Source: Granulosicoccus sp045110515 (GTDB lineage Bacteria; Pseudomonadota; Gammaproteobacteria; Granulosicoccales; Granulosicoccaceae). Taken from it: a stretch of 64,000 bases of DNA. The stretch is taken from positions 1 to 64,000 of the forward strand of contig JBGCGD010000016.1 of the NCBI GenBank assembly GCA_045110515.1, read 5' to 3'. The position numbers were made by a program, and so were the translations under genes. The notes beneath the pieces are model-generated. The model was not told the DNA's origin and ran no database searches. It saw only the letters and a list, made by a program, of their open reading frames with translations. Below, piece by piece: positions 42,607 through 51,964 of the stretch (position 1 is its first letter; the number at the start of each line of letters is the position of its first letter).

Positions 42607-43986
42607 ATGTCAAAAGTGAAGCAGCAATTTCAATGTACGGCTTGCGGTGCCGTCACTTCAAAGTGGACGGGACAGTGCGCCGATTGCGGTGAGTGGAATA
42701 CCTTAGAGGAATCTGTTGCGCCGGTTGCACAAAGCCAAAGCGCAACGGCTGCCGCGACTAACGCAAGGTATGGCGGATACGCCGGTGGCAGCGGAATAAC
42801 TAACGCCTCCGATGTTCAACTGGTTGCTCACGCCCGGTTGAAAACCAGCCTTTCAGAGCTCGATAGAGTACTCGGCGGCGGGCTGGTCGCAGGTTCCGTG
42901 ACCCTTTTAGGAGGCGACCCAGGTATCGGGAAGTCCACATTGCTCGTGCAAAGTCTCGCCTACTTGAGTCAAGAGCGTAAGGTTCTCTACATTACTGGTG
43001 AGGAGTCTCTACAACAGGTGACCCTCAGGGCTAGACGCTTGCAATTGCCTGAAGACAAACTTCGGCTGCTGGCAGAAACACAAGTTGAGGCAATCCTTGC
43101 GCATGCAGCTTCAGAAAAACCGGAAGTCATGGTCATCGACTCCATTCAGACGATGTACACCGAGCTGCTAAGCTCGGCTCCCGGTGCCGTTGCTCAGGTG
43201 AGAGAAAGTGCCGCGAGACTGGTTCGATACGCCAAACAAACGGGTACGTCCATTTTTCTAGTAGGCCATGTCACTAAGGAGGGCGCTCTAGCAGGCCCCA
43301 GAGTATTAGAGCATATGGTCGATACTGTGCTCTACTTCGAAGGCGACCCGGGAAGCCGATACCGAGTGATTCGTGCCGTTAAAAACCGATTTGGTGCGGT
43401 TAATGAACTCGGCGTCTTTGCCATGGATGAATCCGGCCTCAAGGCGGTGAAAAATCCCTCGGCCATTTTCTTGTCAAGACATCCCGACCCGGTTAATGGC
43501 AGTGTCATCATGGTGACCCGCGAAGGCACGCGCCCGATGTTGGTCGAAGCACAAGCACTGGTTGATACCAGTCATTCCGGAAGCCCGCGCAGGGTGTCTC
43601 TCGGTCTTGAACAAAACCGCTTGTCCATGCTCTTAGCGGTTATGCACAGACACGCAGGCATCGCCATGTTCGACCAAGACGTCTACGTCAACGTCGTCGG
43701 CGGGGTTCGCATTTCGGAGACAGCTGCCGATTTACCCATTCTGCTTGCAGCACTATCCTCTTTCAGAAATAGACCGCTGCCCAGCGACTTAGTAGTTTTC
43801 GGCGAGGTGGGGCTGGCTGGGGAAGTTCGACCTGTGTCGAATGGTGAAGAAAGGTTACAAGAATCGGTAAAACATGGTTTCAAACGCGCCATTGTTCCCC
43901 ATGGCAATACCCCTAAAAAGGCAATAAAAGGATTACAAGTCTCAGGAATTCATCGCTTGCACGAGGCTATCGACCTGCTTGACTGA
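42607..43986 (+). CDS. radA: DNA repair protein RadA
   Basis: 459 residues, RecA-like branch migration helicase acting in recombination. N-terminal C4 zinc finger (CTACGAVTSKWTGQCADC), Walker A GGDPGIGKST, the RadA motif KNRFG in VKNRFGAVNELGVF, and a C-terminal Lon-protease-like domain (about 300-459) without the catalytic serine function. 36 bases after the corB-like stop. Confidence 0.96.
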   Translation: MSKVKQQFQCTACGAVTSKWTGQCADCGEWNTLEESVAPVAQSQSATAAATNARYGGYAGGSGITNASDVQLVAHARLKTSLSELDRVLGGGLVAGSVTLLGGDPGIGKSTLLVQSLAYLSQERKVLYITGEESLQQVTLRARRLQLPEDKLRLLAETQVEAILAHAASEKPEVMVIDSIQTMYTELLSSAPGAVAQVRESAARLVRYAKQTGTSIFLVGHVTKEGALAGPRVLEHMVDTVLYFEGDPGSRYRVIRAVKNRFGAVNELGVFAMDESGLKAVKNPSAIFLSRHPDPVNGSVIMVTREGTRPMLVEAQALVDTSHSGSPRRVSLGLEQNRLSMLLAVMHRHAGIAMFDQDVYVNVVGGVRISETAADLPILLAALSSFRNRPLPSDLVVFGEVGLAGEVRPVSNGEERLQESVKHGFKRAIVPHGNTPKKAIKGLQVSGIHRLHEAIDLLD

Positions 43987-44049
43987 TCAAACCCTCCTCG
44001 AATGGAGTAAACTCTTCGCCGTTATTGTCATAGGCTTAAGTGATATCAG

Positions 44050-44310
44050 GTGAGCGCAAAATCCCGCAAAATTCCAAAGTCCACGAAATTTGAGGACGCT
44101 CTGGGTGAACTCGAATCGATAGTGACATCTCTGGAAAGCGGGGAGCAGTCATTGGAAGCGTCGCTTGAGCAGTTCGAACGCGGCGTCAGTTTGTCCCGCT
44201 TTTGCCAGCAAAGCCTTACTGAGGCTGAACAAAAGGTTAAAATTCTTCTTGAGAATTCCCCTGAGGGGGATGGCAATCTCTCTGACTTTGAGATTGCAGA
44301 AAACCCCTAA
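44050..44310 (+). CDS. xseB: Exodeoxyribonuclease VII small subunit
   Basis: 86 residues: KFEDALGELESIVTSLESGE, LEASLEQFERGVSLSRFCQQ and LTEAEQKVKIL are the full XseB pattern. Binds XseA (not in this window). Start is GTG 44050. Leads the xseB-ispA-dxs unit found in many proteobacteria. Confidence 0.93.
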   Translation: MSAKSRKIPKSTKFEDALGELESIVTSLESGEQSLEASLEQFERGVSLSRFCQQSLTEAEQKVKILLENSPEGDGNLSDFEIAENP

Positions 44311-44318
44311 ACCACAAC

Positions 44319-45242
44319 ATGTCCAGCGTGCCCCTTACAACGTCACCCAGCGAAAACTTCGTCGAGATTCTTAAAAGCTACCAGCAAAGAGTCGATGGGG
44401 CCCTCTTGTCTTTGTTGCCGGCGGAAGAAGGCAGTAGCAACTCTCTTCCCGCAGCCATGAAATACGCTGTCACTAACGGTGGCAAACGAGTTCGCCCAGT
44501 TCTAGCCTATGCAACCGGCAAAGCGCTCGGCATACCGTTGAAACGCGTAGACGTTGCAGCTGCAGCACTTGAAATGATGCATGCCTACTCATTGGTTCAT
44601 GACGATTTACCGGCCATGGATGATGACGACCTACGGCGTGGAAAACCCACTTGCCACAAAGCCTTTGATGAGGCAACAGCGATTCTCGCTGGTGATGCAC
44701 TGCAGGCCCTGGCTTTCACCGTGTTGGCGCTAAACCCTGACACCGAAGTACCTGACTCTGCCAAATTGCAAATGGTTAAAGTGCTGGGAGAGGCTAGCGG
44801 TGCGGATGGTATGGCCGCAGGTCAGGCTATCGATCTAGAATCTGTGGGACGGCAGCTCACGTTAAAAGAGCTGGAAAATATGCACAACCACAAAACCGGC
44901 GCCTTAATAAAGGCCAGCGTGTCTCTCCCCGCCATGCTCTCGGTCGATACCGACGCTGCTATGCTTGAGCGTCTTGATCAATATGCAGGTGCTGTGGGTC
45001 TGTGTTTCCAGATTGTCGATGACATTCTGGATGTAGTTAGCGACACTGAGACACTGGGTAAAACGCAGGGTGCGGATATCGCCTTGAACAAACCGACTTA
45101 CCCTGCGCTGCTCGGCCTTGACGGCGCCAGAGCACATGCGCAAAACATGCACGAGACAGCCTTGTCCGCTATTGACGGATTCGGAGACGACTTTGACGAG
45201 CTACGGATGCTGAGTCACTACATAGTCGACCGAACATACTAA
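44319..45242 (+). CDS. ispA: (2E,6E)-farnesyl diphosphate synthase
   Basis: 307-residue short-chain prenyltransferase condensing DMAPP/GPP with IPP. First Asp-rich motif DDLPAMDDDDLRRGKPTCHK, second DDILD in CFQIVDDILDVV; substrate-binding GGKRVRP and KTGALI are present. 8 bases after xseB. Supplies C15 units for ubiquinone and undecaprenyl phosphate, together with dxs downstream. Confidence 0.95.
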   Translation: MSSVPLTTSPSENFVEILKSYQQRVDGALLSLLPAEEGSSNSLPAAMKYAVTNGGKRVRPVLAYATGKALGIPLKRVDVAAAALEMMHAYSLVHDDLPAMDDDDLRRGKPTCHKAFDEATAILAGDALQALAFTVLALNPDTEVPDSAKLQMVKVLGEASGADGMAAGQAIDLESVGRQLTLKELENMHNHKTGALIKASVSLPAMLSVDTDAAMLERLDQYAGAVGLCFQIVDDILDVVSDTETLGKTQGADIALNKPTYPALLGLDGARAHAQNMHETALSAIDGFGDDFDELRMLSHYIVDRTY

Positions 45243-45253
45243 GAATATCCCTT

Positions 45254-45273
45254 AGGTATTCAGAAGAATACCT
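45254..45273 (+). repeat. Hairpin between ispA and dxs
   Basis: AGGTATTC, loop AGAA, GAATACCT: perfect 8-bp stem 11 bases after the ispA stop. No T-run follows on the plus strand (TGTACGGTAATTATTCC), so it looks like an mRNA processing/stability or partial-attenuation element rather than a full terminator. Confidence 0.5.
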
Positions 45274-45389
45274 GTACGGTAATTATTCCCCCCACTCACA
45301 ATCATGTTTTACATCCGATTGCGATCAATAACTTGTAAAGCACATGGAACAACAGGGATAATCCGAGGGTTAACCTTTTTCGTGCATTT

Positions 45390-47327
45390 ATGACTATCGC
45401 GACGAGCTACCCACTGCTGGATAAAGTCTACGCACCATCAGATTTGCGTAAGTTAGACGAAAACCAGCTGCCAGACCTCTCCAAAGAGCTACGAGACTAT
45501 GTCATCGAGTCTGTATCCAAAACGGGTGGTCATCTAGGCGCGAGCCTTGGCACCATTGAGCTGACGGTGGCGCTGCACTACGCGTTCAATACCCCGCAAG
45601 ACAAGCTCGTATGGGATGTAGGACACCAAACTTACGGTCATAAAATTCTTACAGAACGTCGTGGCAAAATGACCACGATGCGCAAGCAAGGCGGCCTTGC
45701 GGGGTTTCCCAATCGCGCAGAAAGTGAATATGACACCTTTGGTGTCGGCCACTCTAGTACCTCCATCTCTGCTGCGCTGGGAATGGCGCTGGCAGCAAAA
45801 CATCAAGCGGATATAAGAGCCGAGAATTTGGCACATGAGGAAGATGTTCAGCAGGAACCCGAGAAAGTTGTAGCGGTAATCGGCGATGGTGCACTCACCG
45901 CGGGCTTAGCCTACGAAGCACTGAACCACGCTGGCGGTGTCCGCGCCAACATGCTAGTTATCCTCAACGATAACGACATGTCTATCTCGCCAAATGTCGG
46001 GGCTATGAATAAATATCTCGCCCGACTGTTAACCGGCAAATTTGTGTCGGGTGCGCGCGAAGGGAGTAAGCGAGTACTGGCCAAAATGCCCACCATGCAT
46101 GAGATTGCCAAACGCGCAGAAGAACAAGTCAAAGGGCTGGTTGTCCCCTCCTCACTCTTTGAAGAGCTCGGCTTTAACTATTTCGGCCCTGTTGACGGAC
46201 ATGACGTTGAAGGCCTGGTCGCGGTTTTAAAAAATCTTCGGGCTCAAAACGGCCCTATGTTTTTACATGTCGTCACTAAAAAAGGTCACGGCTATAAGTT
46301 CGCAGAACAAGACCCGTTGGCACTACACGCGGTATCACCGTTCGATCCGTCAACCGGCAAGGCGCTGAAGAGTTCGAAGAGCAACCGCCCCAGCTATACG
46401 CAAGTATTCGGAAAATGGCTGTGCGATATGGCAGAACAAGACCCACGCCTTGTCGGTATTACACCGGCTATGCGCGAAGGTTCTGGCATGGTGGAATTCG
46501 AGCAGCGTTTTCCCGAACGTTATTACGATGTGGGTATTGCGGAACAACATTCAGTCACTTTGGCCGCAGGCCTCGCGTGCGGCGGCATGAAGCCAGTCGT
46601 TGCCATTTACTCTACATTCTTCCAACGTGCCTACGACCAGCTTATTCACGATGTCGCGATACAAAACCTACCAGTAGTGTTCGCGATTGATCGCGCAGGC
46701 GTCGTCGGTCCTGATGGTCCAACACATGCCGGTAGCTTTGACTACTCGTTTATGCGCTGCATACCTAATATGGTCATCATGGCACCAGCGGATGAAAACG
46801 AAACCCGACAAATGCTGTACACAGGCATGCAACTGAATGGGCCAAGCTCGGTTCGATATCCTCGTGGCACAGGTCCGGGGGTCGATATCGACGAAGACAT
46901 GAGCGCCCTGCCTGTCGGTAAGGCCGAGGTAAAAAGAAAAGGTAAGAACATCGCTTTGTTAGCGTTTGGAACCATGGTCAAACCGGCCGAGGAAGTGGGA
47001 GCGGCTCTGGATTGCACCGTAGTGAATATGCGCTTTGTTAAACCTTTGGACATTGCACTTATTGAATCCTTGGCTCAAACGCACGATCTGTTAATCACCG
47101 TGGAAGAGAATGCAATACCCGGTGGCGCAGGCGCGGGCATTCTCGAACACTTAAGCAGTATCGGAGCCCATTCAAACGTTAAATTAATAGGACTACCCGA
47201 TAAGTTTGTGGAACACGGCAGTCGTGAAGAGCTTTTAGCAGAATGCAGACTCGACCAGAACGGGCTGAAGGAACAAATAGAGGCGTTAATTTCTGACTTT
47301 ATCGATCCTACGCAAGCAGCTGAATAA
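45390..47327 (+). CDS. dxs: 1-deoxy-D-xylulose-5-phosphate synthase
   Basis: 645 residues, thiamine-diphosphate enzyme that starts the MEP isoprenoid pathway from pyruvate and glyceraldehyde-3-phosphate. Motifs: TGGHLGASLG, WDVGHQTYGHKIL, TPP/Mg site VIGDGALTAG with NDNDMSIS, catalytic Glu in YDVGIAEQHSVTLAAGLA, and transketolase C-terminal domain (VNMRFVKPLD). Follows ispA after 147 bases. Convergent with the MBL gene, 9 bases apart. Confidence 0.97.
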   Translation: MTIATSYPLLDKVYAPSDLRKLDENQLPDLSKELRDYVIESVSKTGGHLGASLGTIELTVALHYAFNTPQDKLVWDVGHQTYGHKILTERRGKMTTMRKQGGLAGFPNRAESEYDTFGVGHSSTSISAALGMALAAKHQADIRAENLAHEEDVQQEPEKVVAVIGDGALTAGLAYEALNHAGGVRANMLVILNDNDMSISPNVGAMNKYLARLLTGKFVSGAREGSKRVLAKMPTMHEIAKRAEEQVKGLVVPSSLFEELGFNYFGPVDGHDVEGLVAVLKNLRAQNGPMFLHVVTKKGHGYKFAEQDPLALHAVSPFDPSTGKALKSSKSNRPSYTQVFGKWLCDMAEQDPRLVGITPAMREGSGMVEFEQRFPERYYDVGIAEQHSVTLAAGLACGGMKPVVAIYSTFFQRAYDQLIHDVAIQNLPVVFAIDRAGVVGPDGPTHAGSFDYSFMRCIPNMVIMAPADENETRQMLYTGMQLNGPSSVRYPRGTGPGVDIDEDMSALPVGKAEVKRKGKNIALLAFGTMVKPAEEVGAALDCTVVNMRFVKPLDIALIESLAQTHDLLITVEENAIPGGAGAGILEHLSSIGAHSNVKLIGLPDKFVEHGSREELLAECRLDQNGLKEQIEALISDFIDPTQAAE

Positions 47328-47336
47328 CCCGTAACA

Positions 47337-48173
47337 CTAGACTTCGGCGGCTAGCGCCTCTTCATTCTTTGGCTGACGTTGCTCGCGTTTCGCAACGACA
47401 ACCTTGGCAGCGCTAACTTCAAACCATTCACTGCAGCAGTGCTGAGCCAGGACGACAATGCGTTCGTGCCTATCGGAGACGTGGGCTTCGATAGTCGCCA
47501 GAGCCTGCGCATCCGAATTGTTCTGTTCAGATAAATGTCCTAACAGTATTCGTTGTAAGCCTGTGTGATCCAAATCTTTAAGAAGCTCTCCCGCCTGATC
47601 ATTTCCAAGATGTCCGTAGTCCGATCGAATACGAGCTTGCAAACTAGGCGGATAGGGGCCGTTACGTAACATGTCGTTGTCATAGTTGCATTCAACAACC
47701 AGCCCGTGTACACCCTCCAATTTTTCGCGGACATGCGGTGTACAAACGCCTAGATCGGTGACGTTTGCGAATCGAGTATTGCCAAAACCGAATACGAACT
47801 GACATGGCTCAGCTGCATCATGCGGCGTGGGAAAGGGATCGATTGTGATTTTGCCGATCACAAAGGGCTCATGAGCATGAAACAATCGCACTGAAGAAAA
47901 ACGGTTGTCACGTGCACGATGATAAGTTCCGTATGTGCACCAGACATCAGTGCCAAATTTACGCGCAAGAGGACCCACACCCTTTACATGATCACCATGC
48001 TCGTGTGAGATAAGAATCGCATCGAGGTCAGTAGGCGATACCCCTAACTGAAACATTCTGGCGATGGTCTCTTTCATTGTGAAACCACAATCTACCAATA
48101 GCGTCGTGCCATCGGCTTGCACCAGTAGTGAGTTGCCAGAACTCCCACTGCCTAAAGCAGCAACACGAATCAT
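47337..48173 (-). CDS. MBL-fold metallo-hydrolase (YycJ/WalJ-like)
   Basis: 278 residues. Metal-binding motif SHEHGDHVKGVG (about 55-66), with LVDCGF before it and later His/Asp ligands (PHDAAEP, LGHLSEQNN). The family includes 5'-3' exonuclease-like WalJ and phosphodiesterases. It lies 10 bases after bamC, in a dapA-bamC-MBL unit. Substrate not assigned. Confidence 0.87.
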   Translation of the reverse strand: MIRVAALGSGSSGNSLLVQADGTTLLVDCGFTMKETIARMFQLGVSPTDLDAILISHEHGDHVKGVGPLARKFGTDVWCTYGTYHRARDNRFSSVRLFHAHEPFVIGKITIDPFPTPHDAAEPCQFVFGFGNTRFANVTDLGVCTPHVREKLEGVHGLVVECNYDNDMLRNGPYPPSLQARIRSDYGHLGNDQAGELLKDLDHTGLQRILLGHLSEQNNSDAQALATIEAHVSDRHERIVVLAQHCCSEWFEVSAAKVVVAKREQRQPKNEEALAAEV

Positions 48174-48183
48174 ACTGCTTAGC

Positions 48184-49161
48184 TCAGCTTAAACGGCCTA
48201 ACAGTGAATTCAGCAATGATTGTTCTTTTTGCGCATTCAACTTCTGCCCGTCGCTATCGAGCACAGCGAGTCTGACTTCACTGGAATGCACAGGAGAAAG
48301 CTCTATTACCAACGGCGAATCAGCAACTGTAAATTCTATTCGCCCTACTCCGTCATCTTTGCTGCTAACGGGATAATTAAGATTGTCCAAGGCCGCAATC
48401 ACTGCTCGAAATGCAGGTTGATAGCCGCGGTAAAGAATAAGCTCGGAGCCCGACCCGTTGGTTTGTAAAGTCGCATTGTCCAACACAGCATTAGCTGCCT
48501 GCTTGGTTAAGATGCCTTTAGCTTTCTGCTCTTCTACACCTAAAAAAGCCAGTAATCGCATCAGAATTTCGCTGGTGCTCTCTGGATCGTGTGAACGTGC
48601 GGGCCAGGCTGTATCTGCTTCCGTCAAGGATTTATCTGCAGTTTTTTGTGAACGTGCAAATAAGCGTGCATTGTCTCCATTGCGTTCAATTCGAAACGCT
48701 ATACGGGTATACGCTTCGTCACTGCCTATCAAATTTTTCAACAAACCACCTTTCGCCACTGCACTGGCCGGACGCCATTGCGTAACGATCGCCCCGGCAA
48801 TCGGTTGAGTTTTTTCTATTAGGTATTTCTCTTTGCGTACAAAAGACAACACTCTTTGCCAAATGTCGGCAGGAGCTGCATCTATGGCCAGCCAACTTTG
48901 CTCGCCCTGGCGCACAAAGCGCATAGAAGAGAACTGTGGCAGTAAGGTGCTTCGAGTGATTGTTGCTCCCTGAACCCCTGGAACGACGTATTGCTCTGCA
49001 CGACTCACATCCGTCAAATCAGGGGGCACTTGCAGCGCAACCGCGTCAGCTGAGTTTCCTGAATACATGACATCCGGGTTTGATGCCGAGCGCAAACTTC
49101 CACAGCCAGCCACGCACATCACACTCAGCAATATCAGGAGTCGCTGGGAAATTTTCATCAT
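48184..49161 (-). CDS. bamC: Outer membrane assembly lipoprotein BamC
   Basis: 325 residues from ATG 49161, which shares its A with the dapA stop (TAATG). Lipoprotein signal LLILLSVMCVAGC with the acylated Cys at about residue 20, an unstructured N-terminus with DVMYSG and VPPDLT (the BamD-binding segment of E. coli BamC has comparable PPDL motifs), then two helix-grip domains (about 90-200 and 230-320). The frame is open upstream into dapA but the lipobox fixes the start. dapA-bamC order as in E. coli (nlpB). Confidence 0.9.
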   Translation of the reverse strand: MMKISQRLLILLSVMCVAGCGSLRSASNPDVMYSGNSADAVALQVPPDLTDVSRAEQYVVPGVQGATITRSTLLPQFSSMRFVRQGEQSWLAIDAAPADIWQRVLSFVRKEKYLIEKTQPIAGAIVTQWRPASAVAKGGLLKNLIGSDEAYTRIAFRIERNGDNARLFARSQKTADKSLTEADTAWPARSHDPESTSEILMRLLAFLGVEEQKAKGILTKQAANAVLDNATLQTNGSGSELILYRGYQPAFRAVIAALDNLNYPVSSKDDGVGRIEFTVADSPLVIELSPVHSSEVRLAVLDSDGQKLNAQKEQSLLNSLLGRLS

Positions 49162-50036
49162 TACATAGCACCTGCTTTTCGAAGAGCGGCTGAAACGGAC
49201 GCATGGTACTTGGGATCCAGTACCGTTAAAGGTAGACGAATGCCAGAGCCGATACGCCCCATGGCATGAAGCGCCCACTTTACCGGGATAGGGTTGGATT
49301 CATGGAATAATTCTGTATGCAAATCACTGATGCGGGCTTCAATAGCTTCTGCCGTTTCGCGATCGCCTGCAATCGCAGCCTTACACATCAGATGCATGTC
49401 TCTGGGTACTACATTAGCGGTGACAGAGATATCGCCTTTGGCCCCCGCCAACATGCTTTCCATTGCCGTCGCGTCGTCTCCGGTGACAATCATGAAGTCG
49501 TCGACACAGGAGGCAACCAGCTCTTTTATACGCTCCACAGTGCCATGGGCTTCTTTGATGCCGATTATGTTGTCAACTCGCGACAATCGAGCGGTCGTCT
49601 CTGGCGACATATCCAACGCAGTACGGCCAGGCACGTTATAGAGAATTTGCGGGATATCGACGGCATCTGCAATGCTCTTGAAATGCTGAAACAAACCTTC
49701 CTGCGTTGGCTTGTTGTAATAAGGGGTCACAAGTAGACAGGCATCCGCTCCGTCTTCTTTTGCGTGCGCAGTTAGAGCAATGGCTTCAGCCGTCGCATTG
49801 GCACCCGTGCCCGCTATAACAGGGACTCGTTTGTCGACAAGATCAATGATGCGTTTTATAACCTGCGCGTGCTCTGGCACCGTTAAGGTCGCCGACTCGC
49901 CCGTTGTCCCGACAGCCACGATTGCGTCGGTACCGGCCTCGATATGAAACTCGACCAACGCCGCTAAAGCCGCATCATCTACCGAGCCATCGTCAAGCAT
50001 AGGGGTGACCAATGCCACCATGCTGCCCTGAAACAT
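49161..50036 (-). CDS. dapA: 4-hydroxy-tetrahydrodipicolinate synthase
   Basis: 291-residue lyase condensing pyruvate with aspartate semialdehyde, first committed step of lysine/diaminopimelate synthesis. GTTGES (Thr pair near 44), VTPYYNKPTQEGL (Tyr near 133), and Schiff-base Lys in IIGIKEAHG (near 161) are all present. First gene of the leftward dapA-bamC-MBL unit, divergent from bcp. Confidence 0.97.
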   Translation of the reverse strand: MFQGSMVALVTPMLDDGSVDDAALAALVEFHIEAGTDAIVAVGTTGESATLTVPEHAQVIKRIIDLVDKRVPVIAGTGANATAEAIALTAHAKEDGADACLLVTPYYNKPTQEGLFQHFKSIADAVDIPQILYNVPGRTALDMSPETTARLSRVDNIIGIKEAHGTVERIKELVASCVDDFMIVTGDDATAMESMLAGAKGDISVTANVVPRDMHLMCKAAIAGDRETAEAIEARISDLHTELFHESNPIPVKWALHAMGRIGSGIRLPLTVLDPKYHASVSAALRKAGAM

Positions 50037-50168
50037 GTATTACTCCTGAAGTTATCCCCGCCATGGTACTGATGGCAGAGGGCTTTCTCAACCAGAATCA
50101 GTCACTGATGGGCAGCCTAAGCCTAGGCAAGATCTAGAAAACTGCCAAGGCGACTTCGCTTTGATGGT

Positions 50169-50174
50169 TATACT
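50169..50174 (+). promoter_or_regulatory. Candidate -10 element for bcp
   Basis: TATACT; predicted start near 50181, which excludes an upstream start codon at 50177 and supports ATG 50198. No clear -35. Confidence 0.4.
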
Positions 50175-50197
50175 GCGTGTTCATTGTTCGGAACGCT

Positions 50198-50689
50198 ATG
50201 ACAAAAGAGACACTTAAGCACATGAGCAGCCCAGAAATTGACCAATCAGCCCCCGATTTCGACCTACCAGCCACGGGCGACAAAAACATTTCTCTATCAA
50301 GTCTGGCCGGTCAGAATGTCGTTTTATATTTCTACCCGCGGGACGATACGCCAGGTTGCACAACCGAGAGCCAGGATTTCCGCGATATGTCTACCGATTT
50401 CGAAAAAGCTTCCACGCTGATTCTCGGTATCTCTCAGGACTCCATCAAAAGTCACGAAAAATTTAAAGCCAAACACGCTATGCCGTTTGAACTACTGTCA
50501 GATGAATCAGGCGCGGTTTGCGAGGCCTACGATGTCATTAAACTAAAGAAGATGTACGGCAAGGAATTCATGGGCATCGAACGCAGTACGTTTCTCATTG
50601 ATGCCAAGGGCATCCTGCGAAAGTCATGGCTGAAAGTGAAAGTCCCCGGTCACGTTGCCGAGGTTCTGGAATCTGCTCAGGCGTTGTGA
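50198..50689 (+). CDS. bcp: Thioredoxin-dependent peroxiredoxin (Bcp/PrxQ family)
   Basis: 163 residues from ATG 50198 (GGAA about 6 bases upstream); ATG 50222 (MSSPEIDQSAPDF) is an alternative. Reduces H2O2 and lipid peroxides. The peroxidatic Cys is in YPRDDTPGCTTES. The usual PrxQ resolving Cys five residues on is Gln here (GCTTESQ), so this is a 1-Cys type or uses the later Cys in AVCEAYDV. Ends overlap the convergent PerM-like gene by 13 bases. bcp beside dapA is common in gammaproteobacteria. Confidence 0.92.
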   Translation: MTKETLKHMSSPEIDQSAPDFDLPATGDKNISLSSLAGQNVVLYFYPRDDTPGCTTESQDFRDMSTDFEKASTLILGISQDSIKSHEKFKAKHAMPFELLSDESGAVCEAYDVIKLKKMYGKEFMGIERSTFLIDAKGILRKSWLKVKVPGHVAEVLESAQAL

Positions 50690-51747
50690 GGAATATTCTC
50701 GCGCGCCCGCGGCCATGCATTTAGCACCGCCTGCACCAGCGTGGCTAAAGGAATAGCGAAGAACACCCCCCAAAGACCGAACAAGCCGCCAAAAAACAGC
50801 ACAGCTGCAATGATTGCCAGAGGGTGCAAATTGACAACCTCAGAGAACAACAACGGCACGAGCACGTTACCGTCAAGAATTTGAATAATTTGATAAGCAA
50901 TCAGCAGGTAGCCTAACTTCGGGACAAAACCCCACTGAAAAAAGCCAATCAGCGCTACGGGCACAGTCACGACCACTGCACCAACGTAGGGAATAATAAC
51001 CGATAGCCCCACCAAGAAACTCAGCAGCAAGGAGTAGTTAAGGCCCATGATGGCAAACAGTATGTAGGTAACGAACCAGACGATAAGTACTTCCACAAAC
51101 TTGCCGCGAATGTAATTGGCGATTTTTCCATCGACTTCACGCCATACTTGGAAGGTGAGCTCACTGCGATTCGGAATGAACGTCTTGGCGTAAGAAAGTA
51201 GTTTTTCTTTATCCTTCAGTGCAAAGAAGACCATGATGGGCACAAGCACAACATAAACAGCAATCATGACCAGCGTGCCAAGGCGTGCCAATGAAAACGA
51301 CAGGACACTTTGAGTAAAGGAGGTGAGTTCGTTTCGAAGGTTGTTGATTAGATCGTTAACCTGAGCGACCGTAAAAATATCAGGGTACTTTTCCGGCAAG
51401 CGCAGCAGCTGTTCTTGAATATTCTGGATCATGCCGGGTAACTCGCGCATGACATCCGTTAACTGATTCGACAGAACAGGAACAAGCCCGAACAACACGA
51501 TGGCCGAGATGGCCAGAATCATCAGCAGCACAATGACGGATGCAATAGTACGAGGTACTCGCCAGCGCCCCATAGCCGCAACGAGCCCTTCGAGTAGGTA
51601 GGCCAAAACAAGTGAGACGAGCACGGGCGCCATTATATCGCCCACCAGCCAAACTAGTCCAAAAACAACCAGCAGCAGGAAAGCAAGAATGACCGCCTGC
51701 GGGTCCGAAAAATTTCGGGTATACCAGTCTCGGATGATGTCATACAT
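50677..51747 (-). CDS. AI-2E family transporter (PerM/YfgO-like)
   Basis: 356 residues from ATG 51747 (MYDIIRDWYTRNF); a TTG at 51783 also keeps the frame. Seven or eight transmembrane helices, with AILAFLLLVVFGLVWLVGDIMAPVLVSL-type opening split by D, a long amphipathic middle (about 100-150), and GLSVIIPYVGAVVVTVPV plus PLLFSEVVNLHPLAII, the family hallmark at the C-terminus. E. coli members export autoinducer-2 or act as antiporters; role here undefined. Confidence 0.88.
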   Translation of the reverse strand: MYDIIRDWYTRNFSDPQAVILAFLLLVVFGLVWLVGDIMAPVLVSLVLAYLLEGLVAAMGRWRVPRTIASVIVLLMILAISAIVLFGLVPVLSNQLTDVMRELPGMIQNIQEQLLRLPEKYPDIFTVAQVNDLINNLRNELTSFTQSVLSFSLARLGTLVMIAVYVVLVPIMVFFALKDKEKLLSYAKTFIPNRSELTFQVWREVDGKIANYIRGKFVEVLIVWFVTYILFAIMGLNYSLLLSFLVGLSVIIPYVGAVVVTVPVALIGFFQWGFVPKLGYLLIAYQIIQILDGNVLVPLLFSEVVNLHPLAIIAAVLFFGGLFGLWGVFFAIPLATLVQAVLNAWPRARENIPHNA

Positions 51748-51964
51748 CGCCCAAACGACTCCACAATAGCGATTGAATATCAATTGAAGGCACTTTAAGG
51801 GCCCTCTGCGCCCTAGTATGACACTGTGATACGTCCAATGCCCTACTTTATGATTACGGTTAGATACTTCAAGTTTCCTTGCAAGATCAATGCACGAGCA
51901 TCAAAAATAATTCCGCCACAAATAACCTTTTGGAAGCTCAGAATAAATCTGCGCTGGAGTTTGC

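Noticed and set aside
51783..51964. Plus-strand frame 51826-52020 as a small gene in the gap upstream of the PerM-like gene
   Set aside because: It runs into the LysR gene on the other strand, has no ribosome site and shows no pattern.
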